DNA from: Pseudomonadota bacterium
GTDB taxonomy: Bacteria > Pseudomonadota > Gammaproteobacteria > Burkholderiales > Rhodocyclaceae
Length of the DNA stretch: 37,980 bases
Direction: 5' to 3'
NCBI GenBank assembly: GCA_026399515.1
Contig: JAPLQT010000056.1
Coordinates: 1-37,980, forward strand
The notes beneath the pieces were generated by a model that saw nothing but the letters and a program-made list of their open reading frames with translations, had not been told where the DNA came from and did no database searches. A program made the translations under genes and the position numbers. Shown piece after piece: positions 15,182 to 23,254 of the stretch (position 1 is its first letter; every line of letters starts with the position of its first letter).

Positions 15182-16411
15182 ATGTCTGAAAATCGCACCT
15201 TCGGCGCAGGCCTGCGGGAAGACTACCAGCGGTTTCTGGTGGAATCCTGGGAGGCTCACAGCGGCGCCATCCTGCTGGTGCTGCTACTGATGGCGCTGAT
15301 GGTCAAGGGCACCTTCTGGGGAGTTTTCGGCGGCTTGAGGCTGTGGGGAGACTGGTTCAACAACTTCATTGGCCTGGGACCGCTGCTGAATATCAAGGCC
15401 AAGCTCGACTCACCCTTGGCACACCGCATGTCCCTCATGAACATCGTGTTGGTGTTCGGCGCCTTGTCGGCCGCACTGCTGTCGCGACAGTTCTCGCTTT
15501 ACCGCGCGCCCAGGCTCGAGTACCTATGGGGCGCGCTGGGCGGAACGCTGATGGGCATCGGGGCGACGCTGGCGGGGGGCTGCACCACCGGGGGTTTCTT
15601 CACGCCGGCGATGGCCTCATCTCCCGCCGGTTGGACCATGGGAGTGGGATTGATGGCGGGCGCCGTGATCGGTCTCAAATTGCTGCTATGGACGCTGGAG
15701 CATATTTCCTGGGGAAGCCAGGCACCGCCTACCATCGATCTTCCCCTGCAACGCGCCTTCCCGCTGCTGGGCTTGCTGCTGATACTGGCGGTCGTCGGCT
15801 GGAGCGTCATTTGGTCGCAGGGCAGCGACGAACGTCTGGCCGGGCACGCCATACCGATCGTCATCGGGTTTGCCATGGGCTTCGTGATGCAGCGTTCGCG
15901 CCTGTGCTTTTCGCGAGCCTTCCGCGAACCTTTCATGACTGGCGAAGGCACGATGACCAAAGCCATCATCCTGGCATTAGCGATCGGCATCCCGGCCGCC
16001 ACCCTGATCTTCCAGAAGAAATTGATCGATCCCTACGACGCCATACCCGCCACCTTCTGGCTGGGCTCGCTGTCCGGCGGCGCGCTCTTCGGCATCGGCA
16101 TGGTCTTCGCCGGGGGATGCGCGTCGGGAGCCCTCTGGCGCGCCGGCGAGGGTCATCTCAAGCTTTGGCTGGCACTTGCCTTCTTCGCCTGGAGCGGCTC
16201 CACCTTTACCGGCATACTCTCGCACTGGGGCGTGTTGGACCGGGATACCGGCGACAACAACCTGGACTTCACCGTGCTGGGCAGTCAAGCCTACCTGAAG
16301 GATCTGCTCGGCAGCCATGAGGCTGCGTTGGTCTGCGGCCTGGGAATGCTACTGGTCTGGTACCTCTGGGTCCGATACAATGAATCGACGGAGAAATTCA
16401 CCGTGACTTGA
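15182..16411 (+). CDS. YeeE/YedE-family sulfur transporter, two-domain
   Basis: A 409-residue polytopic membrane protein with two sulf_transp (PF04143) halves. Signature cysteine motifs are AGGCTTGGFF (first half), RSRLCFSRAF and AGGCASGAL (second half). YeeE-type proteins take up thiosulfate and relay it along membrane-embedded cysteines; YedE relatives are linked to selenium metabolism. The ATG at 15182 is preceded by GGGGAG at good spacing; a TTG six bases earlier is less likely. It follows the rhodanese gene by 27 bases and so probably feeds substrate to, or takes product from, the same pathway. Confidence 0.85.
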   Translation: MSENRTFGAGLREDYQRFLVESWEAHSGAILLVLLLMALMVKGTFWGVFGGLRLWGDWFNNFIGLGPLLNIKAKLDSPLAHRMSLMNIVLVFGALSAALLSRQFSLYRAPRLEYLWGALGGTLMGIGATLAGGCTTGGFFTPAMASSPAGWTMGVGLMAGAVIGLKLLLWTLEHISWGSQAPPTIDLPLQRAFPLLGLLLILAVVGWSVIWSQGSDERLAGHAIPIVIGFAMGFVMQRSRLCFSRAFREPFMTGEGTMTKAIILALAIGIPAATLIFQKKLIDPYDAIPATFWLGSLSGGALFGIGMVFAGGCASGALWRAGEGHLKLWLALAFFAWSGSTFTGILSHWGVLDRDTGDNNLDFTVLGSQAYLKDLLGSHEAALVCGLGMLLVWYLWVRYNESTEKFTVT

Positions 16412-16570
16412 TCCGCTGTGATCGGGATACGCCATCCAGGAAACGGTGGCGTCCGGATCGCGAATGCAGCGCGGGCCGGCCATTCGTTGCCTTGATTCAT
16501 TGATAAGAAATTTGTCCCCAGCAAGGTACGGAAATGGCTAACAATACGCCCTTCGAGTGACCATGCTGGA

Positions 16571-16600
16571 GTAAGGTGTATCCGTCGCGCTGCACCTTAC
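16571..16600 (+). promoter_or_regulatory. Hairpin in the leader of the first sulP gene
   Basis: GTAAGGTG (16571-16578) pairs perfectly with CACCTTAC (16593-16600), extendable by two pairs, one of them G-U. The stem ends five bases before the ATG at 16606 and covers a GGAG and an alternative GTG start at 16576. Such a hairpin could control access to the ribosome-binding site. No riboswitch class is recognised. Confidence 0.4.
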
Positions 16601-16605
16601 AGGCC

Positions 16606-18744
16606 ATGAACATACCCCCGCTCCTGCTGCGTTTCCTGCCTTTCCTGCGCTGGCTGCCCTACTCCGGCGCAACCGTGCGCGCCGATTTCCTTGCCGGCCT
16701 GACGGTCGCGCTGGTGATCGTGCCGCAATCGATGGCCTATGCCCAGTTGGCCGGCATGCCGGCCTACTTCGGACTGTATGCGGCTTTCCTGCCGGTGATG
16801 GTCGGCGCGCTGTGGGGATCGTCGAACCAGCTCGGCACCGGGCCAGTGGCGGTGGCCTCGCTGCTGACCGCGTCGAGCCTGACGCCGCTGGCGGCGCCCG
16901 GCTCCGAACAGTTCGTCGCGCTGGCGATCACGCTGACCCTGCTGGTGGGCGCACTGCAATTGACCTTGGGGGTTTTCCGCCTCGGTGTGATTGTCAATTT
17001 TCTCTCGCATCCGGTGATCGTCGGCTTCACCAACGCGGCGGCAATCATCATCGCCTTGTCCCAGGTGAATAAGTTGATCGGCGTGCCGATAGGCCGCTCC
17101 GAACATTTTCTCCAGGACATCTGGGGCGTCATCCAGCAGGTCGGCGAAACCCACGGTCCGACCCTGGCCATGGGCGTGGCGTCGATCGCCATCATATGGC
17201 TGGTTCGCAAGCTGGCGCCCCGTTTGCCCGGGGTGCTGATCGCGGTGGTGCTGACCACCCTGGTTTCCTGGCAGATCGGCTTCGAGCGGAACACCACCGC
17301 CACGATCGAGGAAATCATGGAGCCGGAAGTACGAGCACTGCTGACCGAATTCGCGCGTATCGAGGATCGCATTGCCGAGATCAACCAGCAGATCGCCGCC
17401 AAGACGACCGAATCCAAGAAGCTGCGCCAGGAACGAGGCGAACTCTCGCATGAAGTCGTCACGCTGAATTACGAAACCGAACTGCTGCGCGTCCAGCTCA
17501 AGGATCGCGAGAACGAGAACCGTCGCCGCAATCGCGCCATCCGCAGTTTCGTCTTCGTGCGTGTTGCGGGCGCCGACGGTCAGTCCGCCCGCCTCTATCC
17601 CGAAGGCAAGCTGCCGGCCGGTACTCCAGCTACCGGGCAGCACTGGCATATCGTGCGTGCCGGCAAGGGGGAACTCAAGCTCAGCGGCGGCGGGGAGGTC
17701 GTGGGCACGGTTCCGGAAGGGCTGCCTTCCTTCGCGATACCTCGATTCTCGCTGGAGATGCTGGCGAACCTGTTGTCGTCCGCCATAGTCATATCGCTGG
17801 TGGGTTTCATGGAAGCGATCTCGATAGCCAAGGCGATGTCCGCCAAGACCAAACAGCGCATCGACCCGAACCAGGAACTGATCGGCCAGGGACTAGCCAA
17901 TTTCGTCGGAGCTTTCAGCCAGTCCTACCCGGTCTCGGGCTCGTTCTCCCGCTCGGCCGTCAACCTCAATGCCGGCGCACTGACCGGCCTGTCCTCGGTA
18001 TTCACCGGCTTGTTCGTGCTGCTGACACTAATGTTCCTGACCCCCTTGCTTTACCACCTGCCTCAAGCGGTGCTGGCGGCGGTGATCATCATGGCGGTGA
18101 TCGGCCTGATCAACTTCGGCGCCGTCAAACATGCCTGGCAGGCCAGCCGGCACGACGGCATCGCCGCCATCGTGACTTTCGTCGTGACGCTGGCGGTCGC
18201 GCCGCATCTCGACACCGGCATCCTGGTCGGCGCGGGACTCGCCATCGTGCTGTACCTGGCTCGCACCATGACACCGCGCGTGGCCATCCTCGGACGGCAT
18301 CCCGACGGCTCCCTGAGGGACGCCAAGGTGCATCACCTGCCGGCCTCGGACATCGTCACGGCGGTGCGTTTCGACGGCCGGCTGTACTTCGCCAACGTTT
18401 CCTTCTTCGAGGATGCGATTCTCGAAGCGGTTTCCGCCAATCCGGAAGCGCGCACATTGCTGGTGGTCGGCAGCGGCATCAACGAACTGGACGCGTCCGG
18501 CGAGGAAGTGATGCGCCATGTCGTCGAGCGCTTGCGCCAGAACGGGATCAGCGTAGCGTTCTCCGGGCTGAAGAAGCAGGTGACCGATGTCATGAAGGCC
18601 ACCGGACTCTATGATTTCATCGGCGAGCGGAACTTCCATGCCACCGCCGATCTGGCGCTGGAAGCCATCCACGCCGCCGCCGCCGCGCGTGGACAGGACG
18701 GGGCGGCCAGTCCCTTGAGACCGCTACCGATCAAGCGCTTCTAA
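16606..18744 (+). CDS. SulP-family anion transporter with STAS domain and internal coiled-coil insertion
   Basis: A 712-residue SulP (SLC26-like) transporter. The membrane domain starts with LRADFLAGLTVAL-type residues and the SulP signature VPQSMAYAQLAGMP (about 40-53). The C-terminal STAS domain spans about 580-695 (FDGRLYFANVSFFED). Between residues about 229 and 363, where SulP proteins normally have a short loop, there is an insertion of roughly 135 residues. It is a highly charged predicted coiled coil (about 232-312), then a small beta-rich piece; the canonical sequence resumes at VGTVPEGLPS. Likely substrates are sulfate or bicarbonate. ATG 16606 is chosen by comparison with SulP N-termini, but a GTG at 16576 has a better Shine-Dalgarno. 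Confidence 0.86.
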   Translation: MNIPPLLLRFLPFLRWLPYSGATVRADFLAGLTVALVIVPQSMAYAQLAGMPAYFGLYAAFLPVMVGALWGSSNQLGTGPVAVASLLTASSLTPLAAPGSEQFVALAITLTLLVGALQLTLGVFRLGVIVNFLSHPVIVGFTNAAAIIIALSQVNKLIGVPIGRSEHFLQDIWGVIQQVGETHGPTLAMGVASIAIIWLVRKLAPRLPGVLIAVVLTTLVSWQIGFERNTTATIEEIMEPEVRALLTEFARIEDRIAEINQQIAAKTTESKKLRQERGELSHEVVTLNYETELLRVQLKDRENENRRRNRAIRSFVFVRVAGADGQSARLYPEGKLPAGTPATGQHWHIVRAGKGELKLSGGGEVVGTVPEGLPSFAIPRFSLEMLANLLSSAIVISLVGFMEAISIAKAMSAKTKQRIDPNQELIGQGLANFVGAFSQSYPVSGSFSRSAVNLNAGALTGLSSVFTGLFVLLTLMFLTPLLYHLPQAVLAAVIIMAVIGLINFGAVKHAWQASRHDGIAAIVTFVVTLAVAPHLDTGILVGAGLAIVLYLARTMTPRVAILGRHPDGSLRDAKVHHLPASDIVTAVRFDGRLYFANVSFFEDAILEAVSANPEARTLLVVGSGINELDASGEEVMRHVVERLRQNGISVAFSGLKKQVTDVMKATGLYDFIGERNFHATADLALEAIHAAAAARGQDGAASPLRPLPIKRF

Positions 18745-18776
18745 AGGCCTTCCGGGATTCCGCATGTACACTCCGA

Positions 18777-21335
18777 TCAATTCCCGTTGGACAAGCCCGA
18801 GACAATTGCATTTGCCCCACCCGCTTTTACCACCAGCACCGCACAATGCAGGCCACCGATCACATCGTCGGCAGTGCTGCCGGGGAACGTCCGGTTGATC
18901 ATATGGCTGCGCTGAGCACCGACGACGACCAGGTCCGCGCCTAATTCCCGCACCGTCTCAAGCAGCGCGGAACCCGCAACACCGTCAATGACACGGGTAT
19001 CGGCAACAACCCCGTCCAGCTTCATGAGGGCAGCCTTGCGCGCCACATCCTCTTCGGACGCCGCCGCCGCTTTCTTGCCTTCGGCGAAGGCCACGACGGT
19101 GATGGGCGTCTGGGTGATGCGGGCGATCTGGCTGGCAAGTTCCGCTGCGTGGTCGCTACACTCCGAAGCGTCGCTGACAATTACGATGCGCTTGTGCCAC
19201 ATGCCGGTCTGAGGGCCGACCACCAGGACATGGCAAGGTGCCTGGACGATAGTGCTGGAGGCAACATCTCCCAGCAACCTATGTTTCAAATCCCGTGCCG
19301 GCTGGCGCCCGATGACCAGGATGTTGGTGTTGGCCTCCGCTGCGGCCTCGATGATGGCGGCAACGCGGTGCTTGCCGCGGCGCACGATTTCTTCACTGTC
19401 GACGCCAGCAACCAGAGCATTCCTTGCCGCCCCGGCAATGCGTTGGCGCGCCACTTCATCATCCTCGGCCGGATCGGCGACGGTCAGGATATCCAGCGTG
19501 ACGCCGAAGCTCTTCGCCAGGGCGATGGCAATCTCCGTGGGCGCGCTTGCAAATTCGCTGCCATCCGTCGCCAGGAGCAAGCGTTGACGGCGGAATCCAT
19601 CCGGCAGCAGTCCCTTGTGGCACTCCTTGAAGATGCGCTTCTTGCAAGTACGGCAAACGTCCGGATCGAGCGTCCAGTAAAGCGCTCCCGTGACATTGGT
19701 CATCACCGGGAAGAATGCCCCTTCACCAAAGTCCCTGAGGTAATCGCCCTGCTTGAGGAATTTCAGGATGGCGGGATTGAGACGGTAGAAGTACAAGCCG
19801 CCGCCGAGCCGCCTGCGGCGCCGCGCGGCAAGATCGACAAAAGTGATGCCGCCCGCGGCGATCAATACCGACTTCTGTAGCGGGTTGTCCTCGTCGATCT
19901 GCTGTAGCGCCGACTGCACGTAGCTGGCGGCGCCGAAATAGATCGCGCCGTTGACGCGCACTATGCGCAGTTGCGGGCACTCGACACGGCCTTGCGCACG
20001 GATGAAATGGTAGGCGCCCTCCTCGGGGGCCGGTACGACCGGGATGATCTCCGGCCGCGAGGAACGAAACAAATACATCACCAGCGACAGGAAAACGCCG
20101 ATGAAGATTCCCGCTTCGAGATTGAACAGAGTGCCGACCAGGGTGGCGGAGAGAATCGCCGACTCGCCCTTGCTGGTATGCCAGATGGAATGGAAATGGT
20201 GAAAATCGATCAGGCCCCACGCCACCAGAAAGAGAATGCCCGCCATCGCCGCCGTGGGCAGGTAGGCCGCCAGCGGTGCGACCAGCAGCAGCACCAGGAT
20301 CAGGAACAGCGAGGCAAAAATCGATGCCAGGGGCGTCTTCGCGCCGGCTTCGTAGTTCACCCCGCTGCGGTTGAAGGAGCCGCTGGAGGCATACGCTGAG
20401 AAGAAGGCACCGACCATGTTGGAAAGCCCCTGGCCGATGAACTCCTGGTTGCCGTCGATGCGCTGTTCCGAGCGCACGGCGATGGCGCGGGAGATCGACA
20501 CCGCCTCGGTCAACGCCAGCATGGTGATGACCAGCGCCGGCGCCAAGGTGTGATGCAGCGCATCCAGCGACAGATCGGGCAGCGACAGCGGCGGCAGGGT
20601 GGCCGGCAAGGCGCCGATAGTGCGTATGCCGGTGATGGACTGCCCCAGCCAGAGGTTGAGGCCTTCGGCGACCAGGCTGCCGACGATCATCGCGGCGATC
20701 ATGTAGGGAAGTTTCGGCAGGTAGCGCTTGGTCAGAATGCCAACGGCCAGCGTCACCAGGCTGACCGCAAGCACGTGGGGATTGATGTCGCCAAACTGAT
20801 CGAACAACTGCCGAATGATTTCGTAGAAGGGCGTGCCGCGTGGAATATTGATGCCGAAGAAGTGGCGCACCTGGCTGGCGGCGATCAACACAGCCGCGCC
20901 GGCGGTGAAGCCGATGACCACGGTATGGGAGATGAAGTTGACCAGTGCGCCCATGCGCGCCAGACCGAGCACCACCTGGAACACCCCGACCAGGAAGGTC
21001 ATCGTCAGGACCAGGCCGATGTATTGCGCCGAACCGGGCTCGGCCTGATGGGACAACGCCGCGAACACCGCGATCGAGATGGCGGTGGTCGGTCCGGAGA
21101 CGAGATGCCAGCTTGAGCCCCACAAGGCGCCGACGACGGCGGGCATCATCGCCGCGTAGAGGCCATATTGCGGCGGCAGACCTGCGATGGTGGCGAAGGC
21201 CACGCCTTGCGGCAACACGATCAGCGCGCCGGTCAGCCCGGCGATCAGATCGTCCCGCAGGGTCAGGCGATTGACCAGGGGCCACCAGCGCAGGAACGGA
21301 AAGATCTTGGCCAGTTGGCCGGGGTGCAATTTCAT
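18777..21335 (-). CDS. SulP transporter fused to STAS and two universal-stress-protein domains
   Basis: An 852-residue fusion. Residues 1-430 or so are a SulP membrane domain (signature LPQGVAFATIAGLP). A STAS-like domain follows (NGAIYFGAASYVQ), then a cysteine cluster CRTCKKRIFKEC. Two Usp domains end the protein (beginning LLLATDGSEFAS and IVIVSDASECSD). Usp domains bind ATP or sense stress and could gate the transporter. Sulfate or bicarbonate are the likely substrates. The ATG at 21335 is preferred over a TTG at 21344. It lies 15 bases after the DUF599 stop with no good Shine-Dalgarno, suggesting translational coupling. It converges on the other sulP gene, with 32 bases between stops. 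Confidence 0.88.
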   Translation of the reverse strand: MKLHPGQLAKIFPFLRWWPLVNRLTLRDDLIAGLTGALIVLPQGVAFATIAGLPPQYGLYAAMMPAVVGALWGSSWHLVSGPTTAISIAVFAALSHQAEPGSAQYIGLVLTMTFLVGVFQVVLGLARMGALVNFISHTVVIGFTAGAAVLIAASQVRHFFGINIPRGTPFYEIIRQLFDQFGDINPHVLAVSLVTLAVGILTKRYLPKLPYMIAAMIVGSLVAEGLNLWLGQSITGIRTIGALPATLPPLSLPDLSLDALHHTLAPALVITMLALTEAVSISRAIAVRSEQRIDGNQEFIGQGLSNMVGAFFSAYASSGSFNRSGVNYEAGAKTPLASIFASLFLILVLLLVAPLAAYLPTAAMAGILFLVAWGLIDFHHFHSIWHTSKGESAILSATLVGTLFNLEAGIFIGVFLSLVMYLFRSSRPEIIPVVPAPEEGAYHFIRAQGRVECPQLRIVRVNGAIYFGAASYVQSALQQIDEDNPLQKSVLIAAGGITFVDLAARRRRRLGGGLYFYRLNPAILKFLKQGDYLRDFGEGAFFPVMTNVTGALYWTLDPDVCRTCKKRIFKECHKGLLPDGFRRQRLLLATDGSEFASAPTEIAIALAKSFGVTLDILTVADPAEDDEVARQRIAGAARNALVAGVDSEEIVRRGKHRVAAIIEAAAEANTNILVIGRQPARDLKHRLLGDVASSTIVQAPCHVLVVGPQTGMWHKRIVIVSDASECSDHAAELASQIARITQTPITVVAFAEGKKAAAASEEDVARKAALMKLDGVVADTRVIDGVAGSALLETVRELGADLVVVGAQRSHMINRTFPGSTADDVIGGLHCAVLVVKAGGANAIVSGLSNGN

Positions 21336-21350
21336 CGGGAGCAAGAATAC

Positions 21351-22037
21351 TTATTTGGCGTAATCTTCGGCGAGCAGCTTGGGCGTGCGATCGAGCCGGT
21401 AGAGAACGAATATCAGGCCGAGCGTGGCAATCAACATGAGGTGCGGGCCGAACAGCCAGAACAGCAGCGGCACGCAAAAATAATAGGCTCTCATGCCCAG
21501 CGAATAAAAGCGCCCCGCCCGATTGAGATGGATCGCCACATGCTCGGGTGAAATCGCGTGGTGGTTCAAAGACAGAGGCACGTTGATCATGTAGCCGACG
21601 TGATTGAAGACGCGGATCGACATGGCAAAACTGAAGAACGCGAAGAACAGGTCGAGCAGCAGGAAGATCAGCTTGAGCATCCACAGTTCCGGGTGCTTCG
21701 CACCGAACACGTTGAGGCTATGCCAGGTCGCCTCCAGTCTGTCGCCCTGGCCGCTCAAGGTCAGCACGCCGATGATCATCAACACCGCGGTGGACGCCAG
21801 GAAGGTTGCCGCCATCGTCGAATTGCGCAGGGTCTGGACCGCCAGGATGTCCTTGCCCTCGCGCATGACGTTCTCCACCCAGGCGGTGCGGGCGATGCGA
21901 TTGACCGCTTGCACGGTATACGCCGGATCGCGCTTCTCCTTGCGCCTGAGCAGCCAGTGATAGACAACCAGTAACGACACACTCAGAAAAAAACCCAGTG
22001 CGTCGGCTTTGTAGGCGGCAAGGAAAGTTAGGTCCAT
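21351..22037 (-). CDS. DUF599-family membrane protein
   Basis: A 228-residue protein with about five membrane segments and the DUF599 pattern: an N-terminal anchor with VVYHWLLRR, an NRIARTAWVE loop near residue 47, LRNSTMAATF near 71, and a conserved NHHAISPEH near the C-terminal half. The function of DUF599 is unknown. It reads straight into the SulP-Usp gene, so it may be an accessory of that transporter. The Sel1-repeat gene ends 77 bases upstream on the same strand. Confidence 0.8.
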   Translation of the reverse strand: MDLTFLAAYKADALGFFLSVSLLVVYHWLLRRKEKRDPAYTVQAVNRIARTAWVENVMREGKDILAVQTLRNSTMAATFLASTAVLMIIGVLTLSGQGDRLEATWHSLNVFGAKHPELWMLKLIFLLLDLFFAFFSFAMSIRVFNHVGYMINVPLSLNHHAISPEHVAIHLNRAGRFYSLGMRAYYFCVPLLFWLFGPHLMLIATLGLIFVLYRLDRTPKLLAEDYAK

Positions 22038-22114
22038 AGTCTCGAATGTTGTGGTGACTTAAGGATTCGGTCTGGCAATCCCGAATTCCAACGTGGCAAG
22101 ATCCGCTCTGCGCA

Positions 22115-23092
22115 TCAGTGTCCGGCCTTGTCGGCGCGCTCGATCCAGGCTTTCGCGGCCCGCGGATCGGGCGGCAGGCCATGCTCGCCGCGCCCCAGTA
22201 TCTGTGCAAGATTGCGCATCGCCATGACCTGACCCTGCGCCGCCGCGCGCTCGAACCATTTGACGGCCTGCGGCAGGTCGCGCTTTTCGCCCCCCTTGCC
22301 CAGATAGCAACGCAATCCCAACTGGTATTGGGCCTCGACGTCGCCGTCTTCGGCAAGGCGCCGCACCGCTTCATGCGATACAGTCTTGTCGTAAGTATGG
22401 CCGAAGCTCTTGATCCAGCTCAGCGTGTCCTCGGCTGCGCCATAGCCGCCGAGCGCCGACTTGTAGAGCCAATGATCGGCCAGTGCCTGATCCTCGGGGC
22501 CGCCGAGTCCTTCCCGGTACATCCTGGCGAGCAGGTACGCCGCTTCGCGGTTGCCCTCTTCGGCGGCGCTCTGCAGCCAGTTTCGGGCGCGCTGCCGATC
22601 CTGCGCGACGCCCATTCCTTCCAGGTACATCTGGCCGAGCTTGAACTGCGCATCGACGTTGCCGCGGCGAGCGGCCCGCTCGCGCCAGTCCGCGGCGATC
22701 TTCAAGTTTTTCGCCACGCCGTTGCCGTCGGCATAGAGATCGGCGAGCCGTCCTTCGGCATAGCCGCTGCCTTGCAGCGCAGCGCGCTCGAACCACAGTG
22801 CCGCGAGCTTGCCGTCCTTGATGAGGCCGGCATCGCCGTTCAGGTAGGCGATGGCCAGCAGCACCTGGGCCGAAGCGCTGCCGTTTTCGGCGGCTTGGCG
22901 CGTCATCGACAGTTCATCCGGATTCATGGCATAACCAGGAACCACGCTGAACAGCAATGCGGCGCTCATCAGCAAGAGTATGGCGAGTTTGTAATGGGCT
23001 CGCGTGTCGCGGCCACGCCGCAGACTTCCATGGCTGTGGCACCTGCCGGGATTGTTGCTTATGGCTTCGTAGCTGCCGGCGAACGGGTTCAT
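22115..23092 (-). CDS. Sel1-like repeat (SLR) protein, membrane-anchored or exported
   Basis: A 325-residue protein. A hydrophobic segment (about residues 37-55, LAILLLMSAALLFS) is followed by six or seven Sel1-type alpha-helical repeats. The core pattern, A-x2-LG-x-MY-x-G-x-GV with AAxWxxxAA-x2-G, is visible in DAQFKLGQMYLEGMGV and AQYQLGLRCYLGKGG. Such proteins are scaffolds for protein interaction in the periplasm or at the inner membrane. The start at 23092 has no clear ribosome-binding site and leaves 35 residues before the hydrophobic segment, so the true start may be downstream. Partner and function are unknown. Confidence 0.75.
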   Translation of the reverse strand: MNPFAGSYEAISNNPGRCHSHGSLRRGRDTRAHYKLAILLLMSAALLFSVVPGYAMNPDELSMTRQAAENGSASAQVLLAIAYLNGDAGLIKDGKLAALWFERAALQGSGYAEGRLADLYADGNGVAKNLKIAADWRERAARRGNVDAQFKLGQMYLEGMGVAQDRQRARNWLQSAAEEGNREAAYLLARMYREGLGGPEDQALADHWLYKSALGGYGAAEDTLSWIKSFGHTYDKTVSHEAVRRLAEDGDVEAQYQLGLRCYLGKGGEKRDLPQAVKWFERAAAQGQVMAMRNLAQILGRGEHGLPPDPRAAKAWIERADKAGH

Positions 23093-23202
23093 TGGCGTCG
23101 GTTATCTCGTGGGAACAATCAGTATATTATCGAGTATCGTTGCCGGCCATAAATCATTCGCTAGATACGGCTCTCAAATGTTTATCCTGGTTAGGGCGTG
23201 TT

Positions 23203-23212
23203 CTCAATTGAG
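23203..23212. promoter_or_regulatory. Palindrome upstream of the redox fusion gene
   Basis: CTCAATTGAG is a perfect 10-bp palindrome 43 bases upstream of the GTG start at 23255, in the divergent gap before the Sel1-repeat gene. It could be an operator, perhaps for the helix-turn-helix fusion itself. Nothing else supports this. Confidence 0.2.
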
Positions 23213-23254
23213 CGACGTGTGCCGATCAATAGACAGCACGCCTAAGGAGGACTT

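Noticed and set aside
16430-16470. Imperfect stem (CGCCA/TGGCG with flanking GATC) after the first yeeE gene
   Set aside because: The stem is interrupted by bulges and no T run follows, so I do not call a terminator.
19723-21684. Open frame of about 650 codons overlapping the SulP-Usp gene in another minus frame
   Set aside because: Arg/Pro/Ala-rich product with no domain; it mirrors the SulP coding sequence shifted by one base.
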